From assembly GCA_023443225.1 (NCBI GenBank), contig JAEZVF010000080.1, forward strand, positions 1 through 46,490: a stretch of 46,490 nt of DNA, in the 5' to 3' direction. Of the stretch, positions 1 through 7,226 are shown in pieces. This DNA comes from Bacillota bacterium. Its GTDB lineage: Bacteria; Bacillota; Clostridia; Lachnospirales; Lachnospiraceae. A program made the translations under genes and the position numbers. The first letter of the stretch is position 1, and each line of letters starts with the position of its first letter. The notes under the pieces were generated by a model. That model saw nothing but the letters and a program-made list of their open reading frames with translations. It ran no database searches and was not told the DNA's origin.

Positions 1-127
1 CTTGGTGTGGTGTTAGATTGTTTCTTGACAATTCAATTTTAACACAAACCAGTGAGGGGTTGTTCATTTTTTTAAAGAAAAAATCCTGCATTTTTGCGGG
101 TTGTGGCGTTTCGCAAACGCCTAATTA
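1..127 (+). repeat. Left terminal inverted repeat
   Basis: Bases 1-127 are a perfect reverse complement of 46364-46490; the match stops at base 128. Inside lie a GC hairpin at 105-121 (GGCGTTT, loop CGC, AAACGCC) and, just before it, a weaker stem CCTGC/GCGGG (85-100). A TTGACA hexamer sits at 25-30. The repeat ends about 15 bases before the ribosome binding site of the first gene, so the same DNA precedes an inward-reading gene at each edge. Whether the repeat continues outside the window cannot be seen. Confidence 0.97.
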
Positions 128-153
128 ATATTATAATTATAGGGGGAGTATAC

Positions 154-405
154 GTGAAAAAGAAAAAAAAGAGTATTGCATTACTAATTTTAACTATATT
201 CTTACTTATTCCGGTTAGTATTACTATAACTGACAAAATTCTTTATGAATGTGGATTGAGAGCAATCTTTGTTTTTAAAATGCGTGGTGGTGACGTTATC
301 GAATATCATGGTATTTGTTACAGTATCAATTACTATTATCCTGAAACTTCAAAAGAAGATTATCATGGACCTTCTTCTGATTGGATGTGGTTTTGGGAAA
401 GGTGA
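154..405 (+). CDS. Small membrane-anchored or secreted protein
   Basis: This 83-residue protein of unknown function starts with a run of lysines and a hydrophobic stretch (about residues 8-24), which reads as a signal peptide or a single membrane anchor. The rest would lie outside the cell. It contains GGDVIEYHGICYSINYYYPE, rich in Tyr with two Cys in the mature part. I chose the GTG at 154 because AGGGGGAG lies 5 bases upstream; an upstream ATG in frame at 94 lies inside the terminal repeat and would spoil the signal sequence. A terminator follows immediately. It loosely recalls short exported proteins common in Lachnospiraceae, but I cannot name a family. Confidence 0.7.
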   Translation: MKKKKKSIALLILTIFLLIPVSITITDKILYECGLRAIFVFKMRGGDVIEYHGICYSINYYYPETSKEDYHGPSSDWMWFWER

Positions 406-418
406 CTTTAAGAATGAG

Positions 419-448
419 AATCCGCTTATATAGCGGATTTTTTATTTT
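419..448 (+). terminator. Rho-independent terminator
   Basis: The stem AATCCGC/GCGGATT (419-425 and 433-439) with a 7-base loop is followed by TTTTATTTT. It lies 14 bases after the stop of the small exported protein. Confidence 0.9.
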
Positions 449-794
449 GATCTATAGTAATAAAAATTAAAAATGGAATAAATGATACAAGGATGATACA
501 TATATAGAATACCAATCTAAAATAATGGAATTTTCTAGTACCAGATTATGTTATTACTAGTTGAGAAGATAATTATGAAATAGGAGAGTAGCTAATATTT
601 GCAGTATTGTAAAGATGTGGTATAATCTTTGTGTATATTTTACATATATTTACTAAGGTGAACTATAGATTATTTATATATTCCGAATATGACATATTGT
701 TATCAAGCTATATCTTATAGGGTAAGTGTACTAAATACACCGAAATAAAAGTTGTTAGGAATAATAATATCCATATTATGAAAGAACAGAAAGG
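449..794 (+). other. Intergenic region with a promoter for the duplicated-domain gene
   Basis: No gene seen. The only clear signal is TTGCAG (599-604), 16 bases, TATAAT (621-626), reading toward the gene at 795 and implying a leader of about 160 bases. No riboswitch-like fold was recognised in that leader. Confidence 0.55.
599..626 (+). promoter_or_regulatory. Sigma-A type promoter
   Basis: TTGCAG at 599-604 and TATAAT at 621-626 with a 16-base spacer. It is the best promoter match between the first terminator and the gene at 795. Confidence 0.6.
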
Positions 795-2111
795 GTGTTA
801 CATATTAAAAACAATAAAATTGTTATCTTATATTTACTTTTTATTTTTGCTATTTTTATAGTTTTATTAACGGTAGAATTACCTTCACTAAAGAATGATT
901 CGGAAACAAATACGGAGCCCAAACAGAATGCAACGAAAGAGACTTTTAGTACAGTAAATAATTATATAATTAATAATGCTACTTATACTACTAATAATAC
1001 TTCAACTATGACTTCAGAAACGGAGTATTTCGATAACGATGATCTGAAATTTTCAGATTTAGATGGTATTAAGTTTTGGTTTTCAAGCGGTGCTGGAGCT
1101 TGGAGTACTTCTGTAACAATTCACTCTGATGGAACATATTCGGCATATTATCATGATTCAGAAACTGCTGCTGGTTACCTTAATCCAAAAAGTACCACCT
1201 ATGAATGCAATTTCAGTGGAAAATTCTCTTCCCTAAAAAAAACAGGACCTTACCAATATTCCATGAAGTGTGAGTCCATAGAAATTCAAGGAGGTCTTGG
1301 TGAAGTTAGGTTTAAAGATGATATTGCATATGTGACTACAGATCCATATGGTTTTGAAAACGCAGATGAATTCGAGTTATATCTTCCGGGAAAACAGATT
1401 AGTGAGCTACCAAGTGACTATCTAAATTGGACGAATGGGTATGCACAAGGTGAAGTGCTTAACTGTTATGGTCTATATAATGTGGGTGGAAAAGAAGGGT
1501 TCATTGTTTGGCCAGAGTCATCATTCAAAGAACAAGAGATAGAAGAGGAAATTAGCGAACCAACATCGTCTTTAATCGTTCCCTATTCATCTTCGGAAAT
1601 TGCTAAGATGCAAAAAGAGTATAAGGACAATGATAATTTCAGCTTCTCTGATTTAGTTGGGATTGAATTCACGTCTATAAGAGAAGGTTACTTCGGCCCC
1701 AATATTATGATACAGCCGGATGGTACATTTAATGGAACATTTAATCAGATATATTCTATAGATAATGATGAATCCCTGGATAGTATAGCGTTTGAATGTA
1801 ATTATAAAGGACAGTTTTCTTCTCTTACCAAAACGGGGCCTTATGAATATACAATGAAATGTAACACAGTTGAAATAAATGGAACAATAGGAGACGAAAC
1901 GATTGTAGATGGCAAGAAGATTATCACTACAGTGCCATATGGTTTTGAAAACGCAGATGAATTCATCCTATATCTTCCAGGTAAAAAAGTTAGTGAATTG
2001 CCGGAAGGACTATTAAAATGGAATCCTGATCTCATAGGTTTGGGAGTAACTTCGAGTTATATACTCTACAATGTTGGAGGAAAAAATTCATTTGTAATTA
2101 TACCTGGATAA
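795..2111 (+). CDS. Exported protein with two tandem copies of one domain
   Basis: This 438-residue protein of unknown function has an N-terminal hydrophobic segment (about residues 8-27), a low-complexity Thr/Asn linker to about residue 75, then two copies of a domain of about 160 residues (roughly 82-245 and 280-438). Both copies share FSDL-GI near the start, FSSL-KTGPY-Y-MKC in the middle, PYGFENADEF-LYLPGK and YNVGGK near the end. The duplication is also visible in DNA: a 30-base identity at 1344-1373 and 1935-1964, 591 bases (197 codons) apart. The GTG at 795 is poorly placed, touching the AAAGGG at 790-795; an ATT at 804 would have better spacing. The domain is not one I recognise. Confidence 0.8.
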   Translation: MLHIKNNKIVILYLLFIFAIFIVLLTVELPSLKNDSETNTEPKQNATKETFSTVNNYIINNATYTTNNTSTMTSETEYFDNDDLKFSDLDGIKFWFSSGAGAWSTSVTIHSDGTYSAYYHDSETAAGYLNPKSTTYECNFSGKFSSLKKTGPYQYSMKCESIEIQGGLGEVRFKDDIAYVTTDPYGFENADEFELYLPGKQISELPSDYLNWTNGYAQGEVLNCYGLYNVGGKEGFIVWPESSFKEQEIEEEISEPTSSLIVPYSSSEIAKMQKEYKDNDNFSFSDLVGIEFTSIREGYFGPNIMIQPDGTFNGTFNQIYSIDNDESLDSIAFECNYKGQFSSLTKTGPYEYTMKCNTVEINGTIGDETIVDGKKIITTVPYGFENADEFILYLPGKKVSELPEGLLKWNPDLIGLGVTSSYILYNVGGKNSFVIIPG

Positions 2112-2122
2112 ATCAATCCAAT

Positions 2123-2161
2123 GTTAATATGGACGAGTTGTCAGTTACAAAGACTGGATAA
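2123..2161 (+). pseudogene. Relic of a lost C-terminus, copy 1
   Basis: In one frame these bases read VNMDELSVTKTG followed by a stop. A second relic at 4462-4500 reads VNMYELSVTRTG and a stop. Differences between the two are mostly synonymous or conservative, which suggests both once encoded the end of the same protein. No open reading frame upstream continues in this frame beyond a few codons that overlap the end of the preceding gene. Confidence 0.45.
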
Positions 2162-2198
2162 ACAGTCATAATTATATTAAATAAGGAGCATTTATAAT

Positions 2199-2459
2199 TT
2201 GGATAAAAACAGTAAAGAGTATAAAAAATTAAAAATCGAAATGGATAATTACTTGAAGAATAAAGAAAAACAAAGAGAAAAACAACGTTTAAATTCCCTT
2301 GGTTTTTCAAGAGGAGTATACCCTAGTACAGAATATCAAAAAATACTGAAAAAAAGATATAAAGATAATAATCAAGAAAGTGATAATAAATTATTACAGG
2401 CAATACTATACATAGCAATAATTATTTTAGTGCTTTTATTTCTTATTTCTATGATATGA
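2199..2459 (+). CDS. Small charged protein with a C-terminal membrane helix
   Basis: This 86-residue protein has a highly charged, probably helical N-terminal half (Lys/Glu rich, about residues 1-35), a short linker, and one hydrophobic helix at about residues 66-86 that ends the protein. The layout is that of a tail-anchored cytoplasmic protein. The TTG at 2199 is chosen because TAAGGAG lies 10 bases upstream. A minus-strand gene at 4538-4771 has the same layout without clear sequence similarity. No function can be assigned. Confidence 0.65.
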   Translation: MDKNSKEYKKLKIEMDNYLKNKEKQREKQRLNSLGFSRGVYPSTEYQKILKKRYKDNNQESDNKLLQAILYIAIIILVLLFLISMI

Positions 2460-2473
2460 AAATTTTATCCAGT

Positions 2474-2531
2474 GAAGAGATATTAGGGTATGTAGCATAT
2501 TGAAACTAACTAAGGGAATGTAGTCAAAATT
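2474..2531 (+). repeat. Diverged intergenic repeat, copy 1
   Basis: This stretch aligns by eye with 5021-5080 at roughly 70 percent over 60 bases; both contain GGGTATGT, TTGAA, TTAGG or TAAGG, AATGTAG and AAATTGA in the same order. Both copies lie downstream of a VNMxELSVTxTG relic and a small membrane protein gene. Confidence 0.45.
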
Positions 2532-2708
2532 GAAGAGAAAGTTAGGAAATATTGATAGGTACCATTTTATAAGATAAAGAGGATGATTGAAAATGATGTG
2601 AAAGCATCACAGCATACGGTATAGGCATATATTAAGTGGACGAATTGTATACATTATGATATGATTGATGTGTTTGATAAGAACGAATTTGATGAAAGGA
2701 GGTTAAAT

Positions 2709-2756
2709 ATGGAGAATATAAATTCAATTAAAATACGGAGGTTTACTCCGTACTAA
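2709..2756 (+). CDS. Leader peptide upstream of the methyltransferase
   Basis: A 15-codon reading frame encodes MENINSIKIRRFTPY. It has a near-perfect ribosome binding site, AAAGGAGG at 2695-2702, with 6 bases to the ATG, better than that of most real genes here. Its stop codon (2754-2756) lies 14 bases before the start of the methyltransferase. Its codons overlap the left arm of a hairpin at 2734-2752, and the downstream binding site can pair with the same hairpin. I infer a regulatory leader peptide of the kind found before some antibiotic-resistance genes; the inducer is unknown. Confidence 0.6.
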   Translation: MENINSIKIRRFTPY

Positions 2757-2767
2757 AAAGGAGTAAA
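2734..2767 (+). promoter_or_regulatory. Candidate translational attenuator with two exclusive hairpins
   Basis: Hairpin A pairs TACGGAG (2734-2740) with CTCCGTA (2746-2752). Hairpin B pairs TTTACTCC (2742-2749) with GGAGTAAA (2760-2767), which is the ribosome binding site of the methyltransferase. Both are perfect and share 2746-2749, so they cannot form together. Hairpin A leaves the binding site free; a ribosome sitting on the left arm of A would let B form and block it. Confidence 0.6.
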
Positions 2768-2770
2768 ATC

Positions 2771-3535
2771 ATGAAGTACATAGATGAAAATAGAAAAATA
2801 TGGGATGAGCGTTGTCAAAATAATGATACTTGGTCTATTCCAGTAACAAGTGAAATGGTTAACCTCGCTAGAAATGGCACTTGGAGTATTGTATTAACTC
2901 CCCAAAAGCCTGTTCCGGCAAATTGGTTTCCTGATAGATTAAATGAAAAAAAGATATTATGTTTAGCAGGTGGCGGAGGGCAACAAGGACCGATATTGGC
3001 CGCTACAGGAGCTGATGTAACCGTATTGGATAATAGTAAAAAGCAGTTAGAGAGAGATGAATTTGTAGCTAAAAGGGATAATCTGAAAATTAAAACCGTT
3101 CAGGGAAATATGCAAGACCTATCTATTTTTAAAGATGAAAGCTTTGATTGCATAATACATCCTTGGTCAAATGGTTATGTAAATGATGTACGACCTGTAT
3201 GGAAAGAATGTGCAAGAGTTCTAAAAAAGAACGGGGTTTTGTTGTCGGGATTTGGAAATCCGATAGAATGTATTTTCAATGTTAGCAAATTGGAACGGGG
3301 TGTTTTTGCTGTTGAAAATACGATACCATACGCTGATATTGAGCATATGGATGACCCTGAAACAAGAGCAATCGTAGAAGACGGCGGCTATATTTGGAGC
3401 CATACATTAGAGTCTCAAATCCAAGGCCAGACAGATGTGGGATTTGCAATTGTGGGTTTTTATGAAGATATTGGTGGAACTGCTTTGGATAAGTATATTA
3501 ATTCTTCAATAGCCACAAAAGCAATAAAATTGTAA
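2771..3535 (+). CDS. Class I SAM-dependent methyltransferase
   Basis: This 254-residue protein has a Rossmann methyltransferase core: motif I ILCLAGGGGQQGP (about residues 61-73), the acidic end of strand 2 VTVLDNS, VQGNMQDL for adenine contact, FDCIIHPWSN as motif II, and ARVLKKNGVLL as motif III. The C-terminal third is a cap that may bind substrate. The substrate is not visible from sequence; members of this Methyltransf_11-like group are usually small-molecule methyltransferases. The ATG at 2771 is preceded by AAGGAG. Expression is probably controlled by the leader peptide and hairpins just upstream. Confidence 0.85.
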   Translation: MKYIDENRKIWDERCQNNDTWSIPVTSEMVNLARNGTWSIVLTPQKPVPANWFPDRLNEKKILCLAGGGGQQGPILAATGADVTVLDNSKKQLERDEFVAKRDNLKIKTVQGNMQDLSIFKDESFDCIIHPWSNGYVNDVRPVWKECARVLKKNGVLLSGFGNPIECIFNVSKLERGVFAVENTIPYADIEHMDDPETRAIVEDGGYIWSHTLESQIQGQTDVGFAIVGFYEDIGGTALDKYINSSIATKAIKL

Positions 3536-3621
3536 TATAGTAAATATAGAAAAATCTTATTTGAACTTTTAGGGGATAAGAAAAACTAAATTCAGGTGAT
3601 GAATAGCCATTGTAGAATTAA
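3536..3621. other. Short noncoding stretch before the IS remnant
   Basis: No gene or clear signal seen. Together with the IS remnant and the terminator at 3882-3911 it makes up the whole interval between the methyltransferase and the DUF4177 gene. Confidence 0.5.
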
Positions 3622-3830
3622 TCTGACCCCAAAAAGTTAGACGAAAATTGCATTAGGCTACTAATGAGGATTGAATCCTGTATTGAACAGGACTCAGTCC
3701 TTTTAGTTTGCTCTTATAAGCCAAAAAAGTTCTCCATGATAGAGTTGTCAAGACAGTTTCCCTTCCTAGACATACTCTGGCATATCCCTTTGTCCTTTAA
3801 CCGCTTTTGATACTGTTTGTAAGAGCGCAA
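3622..3830 (-). mobile_element. IS3-family (IS150-like) insertion sequence remnant
   Basis: TGACCCCAAAAAGTTAGAC at 3624-3642 is a typical IS150-group terminal inverted repeat. On the minus strand the adjoining DNA encodes the transposase end LKGLSPVQYRIQSSLVA with its stop at 3653-3655, and, in another frame, MSRKGNCLDNSIMENFFG with the block YKQYQKRLKDKGICQS just before it. The roughly 60 residues normally between these two blocks, and everything upstream, are deleted, so this cannot be active. The second terminal repeat was not found. Confidence 0.85.
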
Positions 3831-3881
3831 GGAAATGTGCAATTATGTATATAAAGGATATGACTGATTTACTAGACGACA

Positions 3882-3911
3882 ATAAAAAAGGACAGAAAAA
3901 TAAACTGTCCA
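3882..3911 (-). terminator. Rho-independent terminator
   Basis: On the minus strand GGACAG, a 9-base loop and CTGTCC are followed by TTTTTTATT. It lies 17 bases past the stop of the DUF4177 gene. Confidence 0.85.
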
Positions 3912-3927
3912 ATTAAATAAGAATAAT

Positions 3928-4143
3928 TTAGTTAATGTTAAGACGCTCAAATACAAGTGTAGCCTGAATCCTATCCCCACCCATGAATCCTTTACTTGCG
4001 GCTGAGGCTGTAGTTATCGTATGTAATCTATAGCCCTTTGCTGCTTGAGCATTAATTACTCCTTCTAACTCTGTAAGATTTCCAGATCCTGTTCCAATAA
4101 ACTTTTCTTTCAATGTTACCTGTAATACTACATAGTGTTGCAT
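3928..4143 (-). CDS. DUF4177 family small protein
   Basis: This 71-residue cytoplasmic protein has the DUF4177 pattern: an opening beta strand (YVVLQVTLKEKF), a helix (LEGVINAQAAKGYRL), a second strand (HTITTA) and a final strand ending in LVFERLNI. Proteins of this kind are small alpha/beta folds of unknown role, often encoded alone. The ATG at 4143 has GAAGGGAG about 8 bases upstream, and a terminator follows, so it is a single-gene transcript. Confidence 0.85.
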   Translation of the reverse strand: MQHYVVLQVTLKEKFIGTGSGNLTELEGVINAQAAKGYRLHTITTASAASKGFMGGDRIQATLVFERLNIN

Positions 4144-4425
4144 AATGTTTCTCCCTTCGTTAATTAATTACAAATTATTGTTAGCAAAGATAATTATATC
4201 ATATATGGATAAAAATAGTAAATGATGTAAAATCAGCAAATATTTCTGATTTGGAAAGAAGTGCTTATAACATTTCTTTAAGGAGTTCAGAACTGAAGAT
4301 GAAATAAAAAACAAAATAATTTTATAGCTGAACATAACAGCAGAACTAGAAACAAAGAAATTGAACACGTACTAAAAATTCATATAGCTAATTTTGAATC
4401 CGAACATGGTAAGTTAATAGTGTGA

Positions 4426-4500
4426 GAGGATGGAAGAGTAACCATAGCAAAACCATCCAAGGTTAACATGTACGAGTTATCGGTTACAAGGACTGGATAA
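4426..4500 (+). pseudogene. Relic of a lost C-terminus, copy 2
   Basis: After an in-frame stop at 4423-4425 this stretch reads EDGRVTIAKPSK and then VNMYELSVTRTG and a stop. The last 12 codons match the relic at 2123-2161. The upstream DNA in the same frame is open to about 4315 except for that one stop but has no recognisable protein. The rest of the 4144-4537 interval holds no gene that I can support. Confidence 0.45.
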
Positions 4501-4535
4501 AAAAGCATAAGGGCAATTTATAACTCTTATGCTTT
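4496..4535 (-). terminator. Rho-independent terminator
   Basis: AAAGCATAAG (4502-4511) pairs with CTTATGCTTT (4526-4535). On the minus strand the stem is followed by TTTTTTAT, and it starts 3 bases after the stop of the small membrane protein. Confidence 0.85.
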
Positions 4536-4537
4536 AT

Positions 4538-4771
4538 TTATAATTTAAATATATTGAACTTTTGTTGTAGTTTTAATAAAATTAATATTATAATCAAAAT
4601 AATCTTAATCAATTTATTAATACTAAACATTTTTTCTTTAGGAGCCTTCATGCTATCACGCCTACTTATTTCACCGTAATAATCATACTCAACACCCATG
4701 TTTTCCTCATATCTTTCTTTTCCCTTTTTTATTTCTTCTTGCCATTGTTTCTTTCTTTTTTTGTAGTTCAT
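4538..4771 (-). CDS. Small charged protein with a C-terminal membrane helix
   Basis: This 77-residue protein has a Lys/Glu-rich N-terminal half containing a Tyr-rich patch (VEYDYYGE) and a single hydrophobic segment at about residues 52-68 followed by a short basic tail. The layout resembles the 86-residue plus-strand protein at 2199-2459 but the sequences do not align convincingly. A run of six G lies 4 bases before the ATG at 4771. A terminator sits right after the stop. Function unknown. Confidence 0.65.
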   Translation of the reverse strand: MNYKKRKKQWQEEIKKGKERYEENMGVEYDYYGEISRRDSMKAPKEKMFSINKLIKIILIIILILLKLQQKFNIFKL

Positions 4772-4899
4772 ACAATCCCCCCAACGTGCTATATATGGGA
4801 AATTATATCATATTTATGTATATTTTACAATATATTACATATTAATTACATGTTATATGTCCTTGATTTAGAAACTGTCCCTCGACAATTCAATCGACA

Positions 4900-4924
4900 T
4901 GTCCATTGAAACAAATGTTAGGGA
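4900..4924 (+). repeat. Left arm of a 25-base inverted repeat pair
   Basis: This 25-base arm, containing TTGAAACAAATGTTAGGGA (4906-4924), matches the reverse complement of 5374-5398 at 24 of 25 positions. A shorter inverted copy lies at 4993-5010 (17 of 18). Confidence 0.75.
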
Positions 4925-4947
4925 AAATAAATATTAATAGATACTTT

Positions 4948-4979
4948 GAAAGCCTTGATTCTACTGGCTTTCTTTTTTT
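4948..4979 (+). terminator. Rho-independent terminator-like hairpin
   Basis: GAAAGCC (4948-4954) pairs with GGCTTTC (4966-4972), followed by seven T. No plus-strand gene precedes it, so it is either a leftover of a lost gene or part of the repeat element. Confidence 0.7.
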
Positions 4980-5020
4980 ATATTAATTTATATCCCTAAC
5001 ATTTGATTCAAAAAATATAG

Positions 5021-5080
5021 AAGGAAATGTTCGGGTATGTTGCTTGTTGAAGAGAAACTTAGGAAATGTAGGTGAAATTG
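5021..5080 (+). repeat. Diverged intergenic repeat, copy 2
   Basis: Counterpart of 2474-2531; see that entry for the shared blocks. Confidence 0.45.
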
Positions 5081-5373
5081 AAAGAATTATTAGTGAATGA
5101 TGGTATATGTCATATTATAACAATTTTTCACTACAATTACCATTATCTATTTTGAGCAATATTAAAAACGAAGAAATTGGAAGTATTAATTAAGTTGAAA
5201 CTGGCTTGTGTAGCATGACTTTAACGAATTTATTAATTGAAATAACAAGTGTTAAAAGAAATTTTTATAAAATTCCTAAGGTATATTATTAATACATTAT
5301 TCCCTAAGATTTATTTCATTTAAGACTCCGTAGTTCAAGTTGAATTGTGGATGAATCATTATGAAAAGGGTAA

Positions 5374-5398
5374 TCCCTAACTTTTGTTTCAATGGACA
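5374..5398 (-). repeat. Right arm of the 25-base inverted repeat pair
   Basis: Reverse complement of 4900-4924 with a single mismatch. The pair brackets 499 bases. Related degenerate copies occur at 5301-5318 (minus), 5518-5536, 5541-5558 and 5603-5622 (plus). Confidence 0.75.
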
Positions 5399-6004
5399 CG
5401 ACATTATCACTGAAAGAGTATGGTTTATTAAACATATAACTATTCGCAAAACACAAGTTTAACGAATAAACCTTCGATTTAATTTATATGATAATCAATT
5501 ATAATGTGTAATGTCTATTGAAATAAATCTTGGGGAATTTTTGAAGTAAATCTTAGGCAATACTATTTCTTAATGGTTTTATCTTATTTTTAATCTTTAC
5601 TTTTGAATGAAATATTAGGCGATATTGTATTTATATCCTTAATATTAGTTAATTCCTCAAAATATTTTAACACTTGATTAATATGAGCGAAGTATTTTTA
5701 AAAATTATAAATCAAACTATAATTATATTGATTCAATTTCGTTTTAGTTCTTAATTTATTAAGTATAAACCATTGGATTTTAATTACCCTAAGTTTTATT
5801 AGTAAGAATAAGCAATGATTTTTATTTTATACGACTATTTACATTAACTAATGAGGCTGTTAACAGTAAGTCAACAGTCTCTTCTATTATCTATATTCGG
5901 CTTTATTTTCTGTGCGGTAAGAATATTTTACCTTCGTACAGTAATAAGTTTTCCACTACCTGTAAGCAGATTTTTCTGATATAAGTTAGTAAGAGAAAAA
6001 TATA

Positions 6005-6889
6005 CTAATCTATATGTAATGCCTGTTCAAAAAACGTTTCGATATCATTTGGCGAAAGACCAGAATCAAAATATGTGTTAAGTGTATCAAAATACAGTAC
6101 TATATTATTATTTTTAATTAAAAGATGTCTTGTTTGTTGAAATGCTTCAATATATTCTTGAGGTGTTACAGGGGCAGTTCTCATACCAAAATAGATATGT
6201 TCAAAAATCATATCACCTGTAATCCTTTGGTTTAATATAGAAGCATTTTTAATTACAACTGCAACAAAATCAGCTAAAGTCAAATAAGAAATTCGAGTTA
6301 ATGCAAAGTATATATTAACCCATTTCATCCCTATTCTCATGTCAGGTAATGATATTTTTCTATAAGCAAATAATCTAATTGTTTCAGCTCTTTCGACCGG
6401 ACCCATAATACAATCTTTTACGTCATTAGATATAGCCTGTAATTGTTTCTCACATTCTTTATCGGATAACTGTGGATCCCTTATAGCAAATGTTGCCTCC
6501 ATGTAAATAGACTGTATTGTAGAACTAAGACGAATTGATGTAGCAAGAAAAACCACAATTGTGAACATGACCCATATTACAATAAAACTAATAAATAGTG
6601 AAGTAGTCCATGTTACAGTATAAACTGTGAACAATCCAGCAGAAAGCGCTAATACTGCTTCTCCATAATTTTTTGATTTTAAATATACTGCTATTGAAGA
6701 AAGGAAGATCACAACCGTAAGCATACCTAGTTGAAATGTTGTATTGCTACCGATTTGTTCTACTAGAAAAATAGTTAGTAATGAAAAGGTAGCCATAAGA
6801 AAAGGCATTCCTTTATACAACGTTTTAAGTAAGGATATTAATGCCGACCATGAATTGTGTACACTATCTAGGATTTTATTTTCTTTCAT
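6005..6889 (-). CDS. Multi-pass membrane protein with a cytoplasmic C-terminal domain
   Basis: This 294-residue protein has no family I recognise. After about 25 residues come hydrophobic segments at roughly 27-45, 52-70, 76-92 and 94-117 (four predicted helices), then about 175 soluble residues rich in aromatic and charged residues that probably lie in the cytoplasm. I place the start at the ATG at 6889 rather than an upstream ATG at 6922 because it overlaps the stop of the 93-residue upstream gene as ATGA, with AAAGGACG as binding site: a classic translationally coupled pair. The two proteins probably work together. Confidence 0.75.
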   Translation of the reverse strand: MKENKILDSVHNSWSALISLLKTLYKGMPFLMATFSLLTIFLVEQIGSNTTFQLGMLTVVIFLSSIAVYLKSKNYGEAVLALSAGLFTVYTVTWTTSLFISFIVIWVMFTIVVFLATSIRLSSTIQSIYMEATFAIRDPQLSDKECEKQLQAISNDVKDCIMGPVERAETIRLFAYRKISLPDMRIGMKWVNIYFALTRISYLTLADFVAVVIKNASILNQRITGDMIFEHIYFGMRTAPVTPQEYIEAFQQTRHLLIKNNNIVLYFDTLNTYFDSGLSPNDIETFFEQALHID

Positions 6890-7158
6890 TTTTGTCGTCC
6901 TTTCCACTCCATATATACCCAAAATAATGCTGCAGAGTTAATCTTATATTTTTTTGCTATCTTATCAAAATCGGATTTAATCAGCGGATAGGCTTTATCA
7001 AATGGCAGATTATCACGAAGTAACAATCTGTTTACCACTAAGCTAGCCTCTTCTTTAACAAGCTCATTCATGGACTTAATTGATTTTAATATTTCATCAT
7101 TACTAGACTTACAACCTGTCATTAGTCTTGCGATTTCACATTGTTGTTCTATGGTCAA
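6886..7158 (-). CDS. Small soluble protein coupled to the membrane protein
   Basis: This protein of about 90 residues is mostly helical by inspection, with an amphipathic N-terminal half (QQCEIARLM, DEILKSIKSMNELVKEEA) and a C-terminal half containing FDKIAKKYKINSAALFWVYMEW, which has the look of a helix-turn-helix or a small helical adaptor. The start is uncertain: GTG at 7167 touches the GGAGAG binding site, while TTG at 7158 is 8 bases from it, so I prefer 7158. Its stop overlaps the next start by 4 bases. No family recognised. Confidence 0.65.
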   Translation of the reverse strand: MTIEQQCEIARLMTGCKSSNDEILKSIKSMNELVKEEASLVVNRLLLRDNLPFDKAYPLIKSDFDKIAKKYKINSAALFWVYMEWKGRQK

Positions 7159-7226
7159 TGTAATCACTCTCCATCCATCAGATATTGATAATATTACTAA
7201 AGGATTTACTCAGAGTCTGTATATAA

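Larger units (their letters stand above)
4772..6004. other. 1.2-kb gene-free region with dispersed repeats
   Basis: No credible gene on either strand; all frames are interrupted and the DNA is very AT-rich. It contains a plus-strand terminator at 4948-4979, a family of TTGAAACAAATGTTAGGGA-like motifs in both orientations between 4906 and 5622, and an imperfect stem GAGGCTGTT/AACAGTCTC near 5850-5880. It looks like decayed mobile DNA. Confidence 0.5.

Noticed and set aside
2113..2310. 65-codon minus-strand ORF
   Set aside because: It is opposite the start of the 86-residue plus-strand gene, which has a good binding site; the minus frame has none.
3622..3830. Active IS3-family element
   Set aside because: Only the transposase end is present, with an internal deletion and a frame change; no second terminal repeat.
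4168..4368. 66-codon minus-strand ORF
   Set aside because: No ribosome binding site, biased to Phe/Ile/Leu as expected from AT-rich noncoding DNA, and it overlaps the relic region on the other strand.
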